Positions 26,625 through 36,620 are shown, counted from the stretch's first letter. The stretch is DNA of 64,000 nucleotides from Paraburkholderia sp. SOS3 (GCF_001922345.1 NZ_CP018811.1:1798001-1862000), one strand, 5' to 3'. Numbers and translations: made by a program. The notes: generated from the letters alone by a model not told the origin.

Positions 26625-27461
26625 TCAGGCGGGTACGCTGGCAGGTGACGTCAAGGCGAACGTAAAAAGTGCATCGAGCGTCGCGTCGGGCTGTTCGGCC
26701 ATCAGCGCGTGTCCGGCGTCGAGCGTGACGATGTCGAACGGCACCTGCGATTGGCGCAACGCATCGGCCAGTGCACGCGTTGCGCGCGGCGGCGTCATCA
26801 GGTCGCGTTTGCCCACAATCATCCGTACCGGGCAGCGCACGCGAGCGGCGCGATCGAGGCCGTCGGCATAGGCGTTGCACGCGCTGAAGTCGGTATGAAA
26901 AAGACGAGGTTCGCCGGTCGCCGCAACGCGCTCCATCAGGCGCTGGTTCATGCCGTGCAGCCAGAAGCCCGGCGCGGGGCATGACGGCTTGGCGGAGATC
27001 GTCGAATGCGACCATTGGTTGACCATGTCGATCGCTTCGGTTTCGCGCTCGCGCGCCGCGGCGAGCAGCGTATCGGAAACGGTCATCGGAGCGGCGGTGG
27101 CGAGAAGCGCAAGATGCGTCGCGCGTGCCGCGTAACGCGCCGCGAAGTCGAGCGCGACGAGCGAGCCCATGCTGTGTCCCGCGACAAACGCGCGTGCGAT
27201 GCCGGTTGCGTCGAGCAGTGCCGCGAGCCAGTCGGCGAGTTCGCCGATGCTGGCGAGCGCCGGGCCCGCGCTACGGCAGTGCCCGGGCAGGTCGAGTGCG
27301 AGCACGCCAAAGCCGTGATGCGCGAAGTAGCGCGTTTGCAGCGCCCAGACGCTGTGGTCGTGTTCCGCGCCGTGGATAAAAACAGCCGTCGGCAGCGCGG
27401 GATCGAAGGGTTTGCCGCCTGTGTACGCGTAGGCCGCTTTGCCGTTCACATCGACGATCAT
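26625..27461 (-). CDS. Alpha/beta hydrolase
   Basis: A 278-residue cytoplasmic alpha/beta hydrolase. The oxyanion-hole region is VFIHGAEHDHSVWALQ, the nucleophile elbow AGHSMGSLVALDF (GHSMG), the acid in VGKRDLMTPP, and the histidine in DAGHALMAEQPD. All catalytic parts are present; the substrate is unknown. ATG 27461 overlaps the TGA of the upstream sulfhydrylase-type gene (ATGA) and has AAGGA upstream, so the two are translationally coupled. ATG 27467 would add two residues. Coupling suggests a step near methionine or sulfur metabolism, or simple co-expression. Confidence 0.88.
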   Translation of the reverse strand: MIVDVNGKAAYAYTGGKPFDPALPTAVFIHGAEHDHSVWALQTRYFAHHGFGVLALDLPGHCRSAGPALASIGELADWLAALLDATGIARAFVAGHSMGSLVALDFAARYAARATHLALLATAAPMTVSDTLLAAARERETEAIDMVNQWSHSTISAKPSCPAPGFWLHGMNQRLMERVAATGEPRLFHTDFSACNAYADGLDRAARVRCPVRMIVGKRDLMTPPRATRALADALRQSQVPFDIVTLDAGHALMAEQPDATLDALFTFALTSPASVPA

Positions 27462-28843
27462 GGGCATTCCTTGCGCGTGGTACCGGGTTGCGCAGCGGAG
27501 GACGTCGAGGCGGTGGCCTGCTGCGGCTGGCGTTCCTTTGTGCCGACGCCCGCGCCGGCGGCCTTTTGTACCGCTTTCAGGGCCCGTTTGAGATCGTCGA
27601 TCAGGTCGTCCGGGTCTTCGAGGCCGACCGACAGGCGCACCGTGCCCTCGGCGATGCCGGCGGCCGCGAGCGCGGCGGTGTCCATTCGAAAGTGTGTCGT
27701 GGAGGCGGGGTGAATCACGAGCGAGCGCGCATCGCCGACGTTCGCGAGATGCGAAAACAGCGTGAGCGCCTCGATGAACCGGCGACCGGCCGCGCGGTCG
27801 CCTCGCAGGTTGAAGCTGAACACGGCGCCGGCGCCGCGCGGAAGCAGACGCTTCGCGAGCGCATGATCCGGATGCGATGGCAACTCGGGGTAGGCGACCG
27901 ATTCGACAGCCGGATGCGCGGCGAGAAAGTCGACCACCTTGCGCGTGTTCGCGACGTGGCGCTCCATGCGCAGCGGCAAGGTTTCGATGCCCTGCAGCAA
28001 TTGCCAGGCGGCTTGCGGATGCAGGCATGCGCCGAAATCGCGCAGCCCCTCGCGCCGCGCGCGCAGCAGGAACGGCGCGACGGTGCTTTCTTCGGCGAAC
28101 ACCATGCCGTGAAAGCCCGCATACGGCTCGGTGAACTCGGGAAAGCGGCCCGATGCGGCGAAATCGAAGGTGCCGCCGTCCACGAGCACGCCGCCGATCG
28201 TCGTGCCGTGGCCGCCGAGGAATTTGGTCGCCGAGTGGTAGACGAAGTCGGCGCCGTGCTCGAACGGCTTGATCAGATACGGCGTCGTGAACGTCGAATC
28301 GACGAGCAGCGGGATGCGCTGCGTACCCGCGATTTGCGCAAGCGCCGCGATATCGAGCACCTCGAGCCCCGGGTTGCCGAGCGTCTCGCCGAACAGCAGC
28401 CGGGTAGCCGGCCGCATGGCCGCGCGCCAGCCATCGAGGTCGCCGGGCCTGACGAAGGTCGTTTCGATGCCGAAGCGCGGCAGCGTGTAGCTGAGCAGAT
28501 TGTGCGACCCGCCGTACAGCGCGCTCGACGCGACGATATGCGACCCCGCGCCCATCAGCGTCGCGATGGCAAGGTGCAGGGCGGCCTGTCCGCTCGCGGT
28601 ACCGATCGCCCCCGCGCCGTTCTCGAGCGCCGCGACGCGTTCCTCGAATACGGCAACGGTCGGGTTCGAGATCCGCGAGTACACGTGGCCCGCGCGCTCC
28701 ATGTTGAAGAGCGCGGCCGCATGGTCGGTATCGCGAAACGTGAATGACGTGGTCTGATAGATCGGTGTCGCCCGCGCGCCGGTGGCGGGATCCGGGGCCG
28801 CGCCGGCATGCAGCGCGAGCGTATCGAAACGGTTGGCTGGCAT
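27458..28843 (-). CDS. O-acetylhomoserine sulfhydrylase-type Cys/Met metabolism PLP enzyme
   Basis: PLP-dependent enzyme that most likely makes homocysteine from O-acetylhomoserine and sulfide. The 461-residue protein has the family start FDTLALHAG, PIYQTTSFTFRDTDHA, the aromatic stacking region SSALYGGSHNLL, and the PLP lysine in VYHSATKFLGGHGT. The C-terminal motif is VIHPASTTHFRMD, with VRLSVGLEDPDDLIDDL. The last 30 residues are a poorly conserved Gln/Ala/Thr tail. Members of this family also act as gamma-synthases or lyases, but the long form with NVGDARSLVIHPA favours O-acetylhomoserine aminocarboxypropyltransferase. It is the first gene of a two-gene coupled unit. Confidence 0.9.
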   Translation of the reverse strand: MPANRFDTLALHAGAAPDPATGARATPIYQTTSFTFRDTDHAAALFNMERAGHVYSRISNPTVAVFEERVAALENGAGAIGTASGQAALHLAIATLMGAGSHIVASSALYGGSHNLLSYTLPRFGIETTFVRPGDLDGWRAAMRPATRLLFGETLGNPGLEVLDIAALAQIAGTQRIPLLVDSTFTTPYLIKPFEHGADFVYHSATKFLGGHGTTIGGVLVDGGTFDFAASGRFPEFTEPYAGFHGMVFAEESTVAPFLLRARREGLRDFGACLHPQAAWQLLQGIETLPLRMERHVANTRKVVDFLAAHPAVESVAYPELPSHPDHALAKRLLPRGAGAVFSFNLRGDRAAGRRFIEALTLFSHLANVGDARSLVIHPASTTHFRMDTAALAAAGIAEGTVRLSVGLEDPDDLIDDLKRALKAVQKAAGAGVGTKERQPQQATASTSSAAQPGTTRKECP

Positions 28844-29101
28844 TGGAACGGCAGGGCGTGAAGCCGCGCGGAGGTGGGAGTGTGATCATCGTATCACCGG
28901 CCTGGATTGGCCTGGTCGGGCAGGACAGGCATGGGTTCGCCGCCTGGGTCCATCGCTTGCCGGAACGGCCTGTGGCTGGACAGCTCACGCTCAGCTCACC
29001 CTTGCCGCGCCGTTCTTCGCTGCTTTCCTTTTAAGGGTCTTTCCGATAGCATCAAAAATAATGCCATCCAAGCCTATCCGCGCATCATCAGGAGACGAAT
29101 C

Positions 29102-29554
29102 ATGCGAGTCAGCGACATCCTCAAAGTAAAGGGAAACACCTTGTTCACGGTGACTCCCGACACCCCCCTCACCGACGCGATCGATACGATGGCCGGACAC
29201 GATATCGGCTCGCTCGTCGTGATGGAGTACGGCGATCTGGTCGGCATGCTGACCTTCCGCGAAATCATCCTCACGCTGTCGCGCAACGGCGGCAGCGTCG
29301 GCACCACGACGATCCGCAAGATCATGGACGACCATCCGCTCACCTGCACCCCGGAAACGGACGTCAACGAGGTGCGGCGCATGATGCTCGAGCATCACGT
29401 GCGCTATCTGCCGGTCATGGAAAGCCGCGCGCTGATGGGCGTGATCTCGTTCTACGACGTCGCGAAGGCAGTCGTCGAAGAGCAGGGTTTCGAGAACCGT
29501 ATGCTGAAGGCCTATATCCGCGACTGGCCGGAAGAGCGGGAACCGGCACAGTAA
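29102..29554 (+). CDS. CBS-domain pair protein
   Basis: A 150-residue stand-alone CBS protein. Two CBS motifs are visible: VTPDTPLTDAIDTMAGHDIGSLVVM...DLVGMLTFREI (about 17-58) and TCTPETDVNEVRRMMLEHHVRYLPVM...ALMGVISFYDVAKAV (about 79-125). Such pairs bind adenosine nucleotides (AMP, ATP, c-di-AMP in other phyla) and act as energy sensors on partner proteins. No partner is fused or coupled here. ATG 29102 follows CAGGAGACGAATC, a strong ribosome binding site, which rules out the in-frame start at 28907. Confidence 0.92.
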   Translation: MRVSDILKVKGNTLFTVTPDTPLTDAIDTMAGHDIGSLVVMEYGDLVGMLTFREIILTLSRNGGSVGTTTIRKIMDDHPLTCTPETDVNEVRRMMLEHHVRYLPVMESRALMGVISFYDVAKAVVEEQGFENRMLKAYIRDWPEEREPAQ

Positions 29555-29953
29555 GCGTCGGGCCGGCCACGCCACCTGTCGCCAGCTTTTAGCCGGTTTC
29601 ACGTTACTGCCCCGGCGCTTTGGTGTAGGGTACGGGTTATCCCGATGTTGCCGCGCCATGCTGCCGCAATGTGGTGCTGCGACTGTGCTGATACAGGGTG
29701 GCTGACGATGCATCGGAGCGCGCGCGAAAGCGTGCGCTTTTTTGTGTCTGCTCGCTACAGCTGGTTTGCTGTGCCCGTCTGCTGCGTCCGTCTGCTTGTT
29801 GGCCTGCTGCGCTCGTTCTCCGTGCTTGCCGCGGCGCCTGCCGACTGTGTCGACGCCACGCACTCTGTCATAACCCGCTGGCAGTCTGGTAGGGCGTTGT
29901 CTACCTTACATTGTGCCTTCCGGCTTCCACCGATACTCCGCATTTCGCATCCG
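29555..29953 (+). other. Intergenic region with a possible small RNA ending at 29743
   Basis: The 399 bases between the CBS and MFS/acyltransferase genes have no convincing protein gene. An open frame from 29645 in phase with the next gene has a Cys/Ser/Arg-rich translation unlike a protein start. The first half ends in a strong intrinsic terminator. The second half (29744-29953) serves as the upstream region of the next gene. Confidence 0.4.
29717..29743 (+). terminator. Intrinsic terminator with GAAA tetraloop
   Basis: AGCGCGCGC (29717-29725), loop GAAA, GCGTGCGCT (29730-29738), then T through 29743. Nine pairs with one G-U and a stable GNRA loop make a textbook terminator. It lies 163 bases after the CBS gene stop. 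Confidence 0.8.
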
Positions 29954-31891
29954 ATGAGCGATCGACCGCTATCCGCCGCCCGCCGTGCCGTCCGCGAAGG
30001 TCACGCGCACGAATCGCAGTTCCGTCTGCTGCGCGAGCGGCGTTTTGCGCCGTTCTTCTGGACGCAGTTCCTCGGCGCGATGAACGACAATGTGTTCAAG
30101 ATCGGCTTTACGTCGCTCGTCACCTATCAGGCAGCGCGTTTTTCAGGCGTCAATGCCGATACGGCCGCGTTCCTGATCTCCGCAATCTTTATCCTGCCGT
30201 TCGTGCTGTTTTCCGCGACCTCCGGCCAGATCGCCGACAAGTACGACAAGGCGATGCTGACGCGTTTCGTCAAGACTTTCGAGATCGGCGTGATGCTCGT
30301 GGGCGGCGCGGGCTTCTGGTTGCATGGCGCGCCGCTGCTGTACCTGTGCACATTCATGATGGGCGTGCATTCGACGCTATTCGGTCCGGTCAAGTATGCG
30401 TATCTGCCGCAGCATCTGGAGAAGCCGGAACTCGTCGGCGGCAACGGGCTCGTCGAAATGGGCACCTTCGTCGCGATTCTGCTCGGCACGATCGTCGGCG
30501 GCGCAGCGGCGGGACTTGCCGCGCACAGCGAAGCGATTCTCGCGGGCGGCTGTCTTGCGATCGCGGTGGCCGGACGCATCGTATCGGGCTTCGTGCCCGC
30601 ATCGCAGCCCGCGCAACCGGGTCTCGAGATCAACTGGAATCCCGTTAGCGAAACGTGGCGCAATCTGAAGCTCGCACGCGAACACCGGACGGTGTTTTTG
30701 AGCCTGCTCGGCATTTCGTGGCTGTGGTTCGTCGGGGCGACGTTTCTGTCATCGTTTTTCCGTTTCGCGAAAGATGTGCTTTCCGCGAACCCCGACGTGG
30801 TGACCGTGCTGCTCGCGACGTTCTCGGTCGGCATCGGCATCGGTTCGCTGATGTGCGAGCGGCTGTCCAAGCGCCGCATCGAGGTCGGGCTCGTGCCGCT
30901 CGGTTCGATCGGCATGAGCGTGTTCGCGATCGACCTGTTTTTTGCGAGCCACACGCTGCCGCGCGCGCCGCATCTGTTGTCGGTCGCCGAGTTTCTCGCG
31001 ATGCCGGTGCACTGGCGCGTGCTCGCCGATCTGTTCCTGCTCGCGATGTTCGGCGGCTTCTATAGCGTGCCGCTCTATGCGCTGATTCAGGCGCGCAGCG
31101 TGCCGAGCCATCGCGCGCGCATCATCGCGGCGAACAACATTCTGAACTCGCTGTTCATGATCGTGTCGGCGCTGATGGCCGTTGCACTGACGTCGGCGGG
31201 CGTCGGCATTCCGGGGCTTTTCCTCGTCACAGCGCTGCTTAACGTCGTTGTCGCGATCTATATCTATTCGCTCGTGCCCGAGTTCTTGCTGCGCTTCGTC
31301 GCGTGGCTGCTCGTGCATACGTTTTACCGGATCCGCCTCGTGAATGCGGAGCGTATTCCCGAAGACGGCGCCGCAGTGCTGGTCTGCAATCACGTCAGCT
31401 ATGTCGACGCGATCGTGATCATGGCCGAAAGCCCGCGGCCGATCCGCTTCGTGATGGATCACCGGATTTTTCGCACGCCGTTCGTCGGCTGGCTGTTCCG
31501 GCACGCGAAGGCGATTCCGATTGCGCCCGCGCAAGAAGACGCCGCGTTACTCGAGCGCGCTTACGACGCGTGCGCGCAGGCGCTGAAAGACGGCGACCTC
31601 GTCTGCATTTTTCCCGAGGGCAAGCTCACGCGAACCGGCGATATCAATCCGTTCCGCCGCGGCGTGACGGAGATCCTGCGCCGTACGCCGGCGCCGGTCC
31701 TGCCGATGGCGCTGCGCGGGTTGTGGGGCAGCGTGTTTTCACGCGGCAGCGATTCGCAATGGCCGCGCCCGGTGCACAAGGGCGTGATGAGCCGGCTCAC
31801 GCTTGCAGTCGGCGAGCCGCTCGACCCCGGGCATGTCACGCCCGAAAGATTGCAGCAGATCGTTGCGGACCTGCGAGGCGCGCGCAAGTAG
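29954..31891 (+). CDS. MFS lysophospholipid-type transporter fused to a PlsC acyltransferase
   Basis: A 645-residue fusion. Residues about 25-430 are an LplT-like major facilitator with 12 hydrophobic segments ([26 protein letters not shown] at its start). From about 450 comes a 1-acyl-glycerophosphate acyltransferase domain with [10 protein letters not shown] (the HX4D motif, H480), [23 protein letters not shown], and [13 protein letters not shown]. In Escherichia coli LplT imports lysophospholipids and Aas re-acylates them. Here the acyltransferase is fused to the transporter, and the acyl-ACP synthetase half of Aas is absent from this protein. Likely role: retrieval and repair of lysophospholipids at the inner membrane. 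ATG 29954 starts the conserved part. Confidence 0.9.
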   Translation: MSDRPLSAARRAVREGHAHESQFRLLRERRFAPFFWTQFLGAMNDNVFKIGFTSLVTYQAARFSGVNADTAAFLISAIFILPFVLFSATSGQIADKYDKAMLTRFVKTFEIGVMLVGGAGFWLHGAPLLYLCTFMMGVHSTLFGPVKYAYLPQHLEKPELVGGNGLVEMGTFVAILLGTIVGGAAAGLAAHSEAILAGGCLAIAVAGRIVSGFVPASQPAQPGLEINWNPVSETWRNLKLAREHRTVFLSLLGISWLWFVGATFLSSFFRFAKDVLSANPDVVTVLLATFSVGIGIGSLMCERLSKRRIEVGLVPLGSIGMSVFAIDLFFASHTLPRAPHLLSVAEFLAMPVHWRVLADLFLLAMFGGFYSVPLYALIQARSVPSHRARIIAANNILNSLFMIVSALMAVALTSAGVGIPGLFLVTALLNVVVAIYIYSLVPEFLLRFVAWLLVHTFYRIRLVNAERIPEDGAAVLVCNHVSYVDAIVIMAESPRPIRFVMDHRIFRTPFVGWLFRHAKAIPIAPAQEDAALLERAYDACAQALKDGDLVCIFPEGKLTRTGDINPFRRGVTEILRRTPAPVLPMALRGLWGSVFSRGSDSQWPRPVHKGVMSRLTLAVGEPLDPGHVTPERLQQIVADLRGARK

Positions 31892-32082
31892 CGAGACCAA
31901 CAAGCAGGGCGAAGAAGCGGATCGCAAGGGGCGGGCGTCGACGCGGCCTGACGGCCGCCGCAGCGCAAACCGCCGGCGTGCGAGGAAGCGATTCGCCGCC
32001 CGGTCCGCGCTCGCGACGTGGAACCGGGCGTGCCCCGGGCTGGCATAATATCGGTTTTCCCGCTCTACTTTGGACGACGCTC

Positions 32083-33183
32083 ATGTCCGGCAACACGTTC
32101 GGTACGCTCTTCACCGTCACGACCTTCGGCGAATCGCATGGTCCTGCCATCGGTTGTGTGATCGACGGCTGCCCGCCCGGCATGGCGCTCGCCGAAGCCG
32201 ACATCCAGCTCGAACTCGATCGGCGCAAGCCCGGCACGTCGCGCCACGTCACGCAGCGTCAGGAAGACGACAAGGTCGAGATCCTGTCCGGCGTCTTCGA
32301 AGGGCAGACCACCGGCGCGCCGATCGCGCTCCTGATCCGCAACACCGATCAGCGCAGCAAGGACTACGGCAACATCGCCGAAACCTTCCGTCCCGGGCAC
32401 GCCGATTACACCTACTGGCAGAAGTACGGCATTCGCGACCATCGCGGCGGCGGCCGTTCGTCGGCACGGCTGACCGCGCCGACCGTCGCGGCCGGTGCCG
32501 TCGCGAAGAAGTGGCTGCGCGAGCATCTGGGCACCGAGATTCGCGGATACATGTCGGCGCTCGGCGAGATCGACGTGCCGTTCGTCGATTGGGCCCATGT
32601 GCGAGAGAATCCGTTCTTCGCGGCGAACGCGGATGTCGTGCCGCAACTCGAAGCATATATGGACGCGCTGCGCAAAGAGGGCGATTCGATCGGCGCGCGC
32701 ATCGACGTCGTTGCGTCCGGCGTGCCGGTCGGCCTTGGCGAGCCGCTGTTCGACCGGCTCGACGCCGATATCGCACACGCGATGATGGGCATCAACGCGG
32801 TGAAGGGCGTCGAGATCGGCGCGGGCTTCGCGAGCGTCGCGCAGCGCGGCTCCGTGCATGGCGACGAGCTGACGCCCGAAGGGTTCGTCGGCAATCATGC
32901 GGGCGGCGTGCTCGGCGGTATTTCGACGGGGCAGGACATCACGGTCTCGATCGCGATCAAGCCGACGTCGAGCATCCGCACGCCGCGCCGTTCGATCGAC
33001 AAGGCCGGGGTGCCGGCTATCGTCGAGACGTTCGGCCGGCATGATCCGTGTGTCGGCATTCGCGCGACGCCGATCGCCGAGGCGATGCTCGCGCTGGTGC
33101 TGATCGATCACGCGCTGCGGCATCGCGCGCAATGCGGCGACGTAGTGGTCGCGACGCCGAAGATCGCACCGAAGGCGCCCTGA
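32083..33183 (+). CDS. aroC: Chorismate synthase AroC
   Basis: Last step of the shikimate pathway: EPSP to chorismate, using reduced FMN. The 366-residue protein matches the bacterial monofunctional form. It carries the three family signatures: [18 protein letters not shown] at the N-terminus, [23 protein letters not shown] in the middle, and [20 protein letters not shown] near the end. Arg and His residues for substrate and FMN are in place. ATG 32083 is chosen by the conserved start [20 protein letters not shown], far inside a longer open frame. A CATAAT element at 32044 may be its -10. Confidence 0.97.
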   Translation: MSGNTFGTLFTVTTFGESHGPAIGCVIDGCPPGMALAEADIQLELDRRKPGTSRHVTQRQEDDKVEILSGVFEGQTTGAPIALLIRNTDQRSKDYGNIAETFRPGHADYTYWQKYGIRDHRGGGRSSARLTAPTVAAGAVAKKWLREHLGTEIRGYMSALGEIDVPFVDWAHVRENPFFAANADVVPQLEAYMDALRKEGDSIGARIDVVASGVPVGLGEPLFDRLDADIAHAMMGINAVKGVEIGAGFASVAQRGSVHGDELTPEGFVGNHAGGVLGGISTGQDITVSIAIKPTSSIRTPRRSIDKAGVPAIVETFGRHDPCVGIRATPIAEAMLALVLIDHALRHRAQCGDVVVATPKIAPKAP

Positions 33184-33316
33184 CGCGAGCAATCGCGATC
33201 GCGATCAGGTTCGCATGCAGGGTGGCGATTCGGCGTTGTCGACCCGGCGTTGTCTGTAGGCCGTCGGATCGAGAACGCAAGGTAATTTCAGCTTTACCCG
33301 TCCGTGGAGCAAGACG

Positions 33317-34819
33317 ATGACAGCCTCCACATCTTCCGGCGCCGATCCTCTGGCGCAACTTCACGCGCGCGCGATGGCGCCGAACGCGGTGGCCGCCGAC
33401 TGGCTCGCATACGCAGACGCGCTTGCCGCTCAGGCCGGCCGCGATACCCACCGCTTACGCGAGGCTTTGAGCGCATTGGTGCGCGCATGGCGCCTCGACG
33501 CCTCGAGCGACGCCACGTTGCTGCAGAAAATCGCGCAGACCGCGTTTGTCGTGCGCGACTGGCCGCTCGTCGAGTCCGCAACCGAACTGCTGCTTGCACG
33601 CGACGCCGCCGATGCGAATGCGCTCGTCTGGCGCGCGGCGGCCGTGCAGCAACGCGACGATTTCGACGAAGCACAGCGCTTGCTGCTCGACGCGGCACGC
33701 GTCGTGCCGAATAACCCGGTCGTGCTGCACAAGCTCGCGTTGTGCATCAAGGAGCAGGGCCGCTTTGCCGAAGCCGAAGCGCTGTTGCGCCGTGTGCTCG
33801 AACTGTCGCCCGACAATCCGCACGCGCAATTCGACCTCGCGGAACTCGAAATTCGCGCGGGGCGCTTCGCGCAAGCATGGCCGCACTATGAAGCGCGTCT
33901 CGCTTTCGACGATGGCATCGCCAACGCGCAACAGGCGCTGGCCGCGATCAGTCCGCACTGGCGCGGCGAGCCGCTCGCGGGCAAGTCGCTCGTCGTGTAT
34001 GGCGAGCAGGGGCATGGCGATTGCCTGTGGGCGGCGCGCTTTCTGCCGCTGCTCGCGCAACGCGCGCGGGACCAGGGCGGCCGCGTGATATTCGGCCATG
34101 ACGGGCCGTTGCGGTCGCTGTTCGAACGCATGCTGCCGGAGGACGTCAGGCTCGAAACGAATCTCGACACGCATCCCGATTTCCACTGTGGCTTGATGAG
34201 CTTGCCGTTGTATCTCGGCGTTCACGATGCCGCCGGGTGGTCGCAACCGTATCTGAGCGCCGACCCGGCGCGCGTCGAAGCATGGCGATCCCATGTCGTT
34301 GCGCACGCAACGAACGGTCAGCGCAACGATCTGCAAAATCGCCCATGCCGCGTCGGTATCGTCTGGAACGGCAACCCCGCGCATGTGCGCGATGCGCGTC
34401 GCTCGGTGCCTGCCGAGCAGCTCGAGGCGCTGCTTGCGGTGCCCGGTGTCACGTGGTTCGCGTTGTCGCCGGGCCGCGAAGCGACCGTTGCGCAATGGCG
34501 CGCACACGGCGTGAACATCGTCGATCCGACCGCGAATTTCGGTGCCGGCTTCGACGACGTCGCCGCGCTGATGATGAATCTCGAGCTCGTCGTGACGATC
34601 GACAGCGGCCCCGCGCATCTGGCCGGGGCGCTCGGCGTGCCGACCTGCCTGATGATCGATCACGTGTCGGCGTGGTTCTGGGGCAACGAGACGCAACGCA
34701 CGCTCTGGTACGGCTCGATCGAGCTCTACCGTCAACCGTCGGTAGGTGCGTGGGCGCCCGTGATCGAACGGGTCAAAGCGAAAGTCCAAGCGCTAGCCGC
34801 TGCAGGCGCCGGCGCCTAG
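33317..34819 (+). CDS. TPR protein with a glycosyltransferase family 9-like C-terminal domain
   Basis: A 500-residue cytoplasmic protein in two parts. The first ~200 residues are tetratricopeptide-like helices (for example AEAEALLRRVLELSPDNPHAQFDLAELEIRAGRFAQAWPHYEARL). The second resembles GT9 heptosyltransferases: LVVYGEQGHGDCLWAARFLPLL, RVGIVWNGNPAHVRDARRSVPAEQLEALL, and VTIDSGPAHLAGALGVPTCLMIDHVSAWFWG, the sugar-nucleotide binding region. TPR-GT proteins of this kind often glycosylate surface proteins or belong to cell-surface polysaccharide synthesis. No sugar genes lie next to it, so the target is unknown. It stands between aroC and the convergent ETF-QO gene. Confidence 0.82.
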   Translation: MTASTSSGADPLAQLHARAMAPNAVAADWLAYADALAAQAGRDTHRLREALSALVRAWRLDASSDATLLQKIAQTAFVVRDWPLVESATELLLARDAADANALVWRAAAVQQRDDFDEAQRLLLDAARVVPNNPVVLHKLALCIKEQGRFAEAEALLRRVLELSPDNPHAQFDLAELEIRAGRFAQAWPHYEARLAFDDGIANAQQALAAISPHWRGEPLAGKSLVVYGEQGHGDCLWAARFLPLLAQRARDQGGRVIFGHDGPLRSLFERMLPEDVRLETNLDTHPDFHCGLMSLPLYLGVHDAAGWSQPYLSADPARVEAWRSHVVAHATNGQRNDLQNRPCRVGIVWNGNPAHVRDARRSVPAEQLEALLAVPGVTWFALSPGREATVAQWRAHGVNIVDPTANFGAGFDDVAALMMNLELVVTIDSGPAHLAGALGVPTCLMIDHVSAWFWGNETQRTLWYGSIELYRQPSVGAWAPVIERVKAKVQALAAAGAGA

Positions 34820-34860
34820 CGATCGAGCGCCGGGCGCGGCATCGCAGCCGCAACCGCGCA

Positions 34861-36534
34861 TTACATGTTCGGATAGTTCGGCCCGCCGCCGCCTTCCGGC
34901 GTGACCCACACGATATTCTGCGTCGGGTCCTTGATATCGCAGGTTTTGCAGTGCACGCAGTTCTGCGCATTGATGACGAGGCGCTCGTTGCCGTCGTCGC
35001 CCTTGACGAACTCGTAGACCGCGGCGGGGCAGTAGCGGCCCTCCGGCCCTGCATACGTCCTGAAGTTGACGTTGACCGGCACCGAGGGATCTTTGAGCGT
35101 CAGGTGCGGCGGCTGGTTTTCCTCGTGATTCGTATTCGAGATGAACACCGAGGAGAGCCGGTCGAAGGTCAGCTTGCCGTCGGGCTTCGGATAATCGATC
35201 GGCTTGCACTCGGACGCGGGCTTCAGCATTTCGTGGTCCCAATGCTGATGATGCAACGTCCACGGCACATTGCCGCCGAACACCTTCTGCTCGATGCCGA
35301 CCATCAGCGTGCCCAGATAAAGTCCTTTGCTCATCCACTGCTTGAAATTGCGCGCGCGATGCAGTTCGGTGTGCAGCCACGATTGCCTGAACGCCTCTGG
35401 ATACGCGGCCAGTTCGTCGGCTTGACGGCCCGCCTGCAGCGCGTCGAATGCGGCGTCGGCGGCCATCATGCCGGACTTGATCGCCGCATGGCTGCCCTTG
35501 ATGCGCGACGCGTTCAGAAAGCCCGCATCGTCGCCGACCAGCGCGCCGCCCGGAAACACGAGCTTCGGCAGCGACAGCAGCCCGCCCGCGGTGATCGCCC
35601 GTGCGCCGTACGACACGCGTTTGCCGCCTTCGAGGAATGCGCGAATCGACGGATGCGTCTTGTAGCGCTGGAATTCCTCGAACGGCGACAAATACGGATT
35701 CGTATAGCCGAGCCCGACGACGAAGCCGACCATCACCTGGTTGTTGTCGATGTGATAGAGGAATGAGCCGCCGTACGTTTCGGTATCGAGCGGCCACCCG
35801 GCGGTGTGGATCACGAGGCCGGGCTTGTGTTTCGCCGGGTCGATTTCCCACAGTTCCTTGATGCCGATTCCGTACACCTGCGGGTCGGCGCCGTCGCGCA
35901 GCCTGAATGTGTCCTGCAACTGGCGCCCGAGGTGTCCGCGCGCGCCTTCGCAGAAGAGCGTGTATTTCGCGTGCAGCTCCATGCCGAGCTGGAAATTTTC
36001 AGTCGGCTCGCCGTCCTTGCCGATGCCCATGTTGCCCGTTACGACACCTTTGACCGCGCCATCGTCGCCGTATAGCACCTCGGCTGCCGGAAAGCCCGGG
36101 AAGATTTCGACGCCGAGCGCTTCGGCCTGTTGTCCGAGCCAACGCGTGACGTTCGCCAGACTGATCACATAATTGCCGTGATTCCTGAAGTTGTCGGGCA
36201 GCGCCCAGTTCGGCACCGAGGTCGCTTTGGTTTCGGAAAGGAACAGGAAGCGGTCTTCGGTCACTTCGACGGTAAGCGGTGCGCCTTTTTCCTTCCAGTC
36301 CGGAATCAGCTCCGACATGGCGCGCGGGTCCATCACCGCGCCGGACAGGATATGAGCCCCGATCTCCGAACCCTTTTCGAGCACGCAGACGCCGATCTCG
36401 GCGCCTTTCTCCTGCGCGCGCTGCTTGAGACGGATTGCCGCCGCAAGCCCGGCCGGCCCGCCGCCGACGATCACGACGTCGTATTCCATCGACTCGCGCG
36501 GACCGTATTGCTCGATGAGACTTGCGGGGGTCAT
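34861..36534 (-). CDS. Electron transfer flavoprotein-ubiquinone oxidoreductase (ETF-QO)
   Basis: Membrane-associated flavo-iron-sulfur enzyme that passes electrons from ETF, reduced by acyl-CoA dehydrogenases, to ubiquinone. The 557-residue length is normal. FAD binding is shown by YDVVIVGGGPAGLAAAIRLKQ (about 18-38). The monotopic membrane/quinone region lies in the middle. The C-terminal ferredoxin-like domain has the 4Fe-4S cysteines in GRYCPAAVYEF and NCVHCKTCDIKDPTQNI. AGAGGAG precedes ATG 36534. The gene is divergent from the SDR/thioesterase pair over a 120-base region with a clean palindrome, which suggests shared control by a fatty-acid or branched-chain regulator. Confidence 0.96.
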   Translation of the reverse strand: MTPASLIEQYGPRESMEYDVVIVGGGPAGLAAAIRLKQRAQEKGAEIGVCVLEKGSEIGAHILSGAVMDPRAMSELIPDWKEKGAPLTVEVTEDRFLFLSETKATSVPNWALPDNFRNHGNYVISLANVTRWLGQQAEALGVEIFPGFPAAEVLYGDDGAVKGVVTGNMGIGKDGEPTENFQLGMELHAKYTLFCEGARGHLGRQLQDTFRLRDGADPQVYGIGIKELWEIDPAKHKPGLVIHTAGWPLDTETYGGSFLYHIDNNQVMVGFVVGLGYTNPYLSPFEEFQRYKTHPSIRAFLEGGKRVSYGARAITAGGLLSLPKLVFPGGALVGDDAGFLNASRIKGSHAAIKSGMMAADAAFDALQAGRQADELAAYPEAFRQSWLHTELHRARNFKQWMSKGLYLGTLMVGIEQKVFGGNVPWTLHHQHWDHEMLKPASECKPIDYPKPDGKLTFDRLSSVFISNTNHEENQPPHLTLKDPSVPVNVNFRTYAGPEGRYCPAAVYEFVKGDDGNERLVINAQNCVHCKTCDIKDPTQNIVWVTPEGGGGPNYPNM

Positions 36535-36620
36535 TGAAACTCCTCTTACCGTTAGAATGCTTTTTTCGGGATCGTATTGTGGGCGAACGGTTCCGACGCT
36601 GCAACCGAATGCACTCTTAT

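Noticed and set aside
26625..28988. A single 787-codon minus-strand gene
   Set aside because: Its C-terminal part is the alpha/beta hydrolase with its own coupled start; the rest is out of frame with the sulfhydrylase-type gene on the same strand.
29645..29953. N-terminal 103-residue extension of the MFS/acyltransferase protein
   Set aside because: Cys/Ser/Arg-rich sequence spanning a strong terminator; the conserved start is at 29954.
31303..32082. Long extension upstream of aroC
   Set aside because: It overlaps the acyltransferase gene in another frame; chorismate synthase begins at 32083 by its conserved N-terminus.
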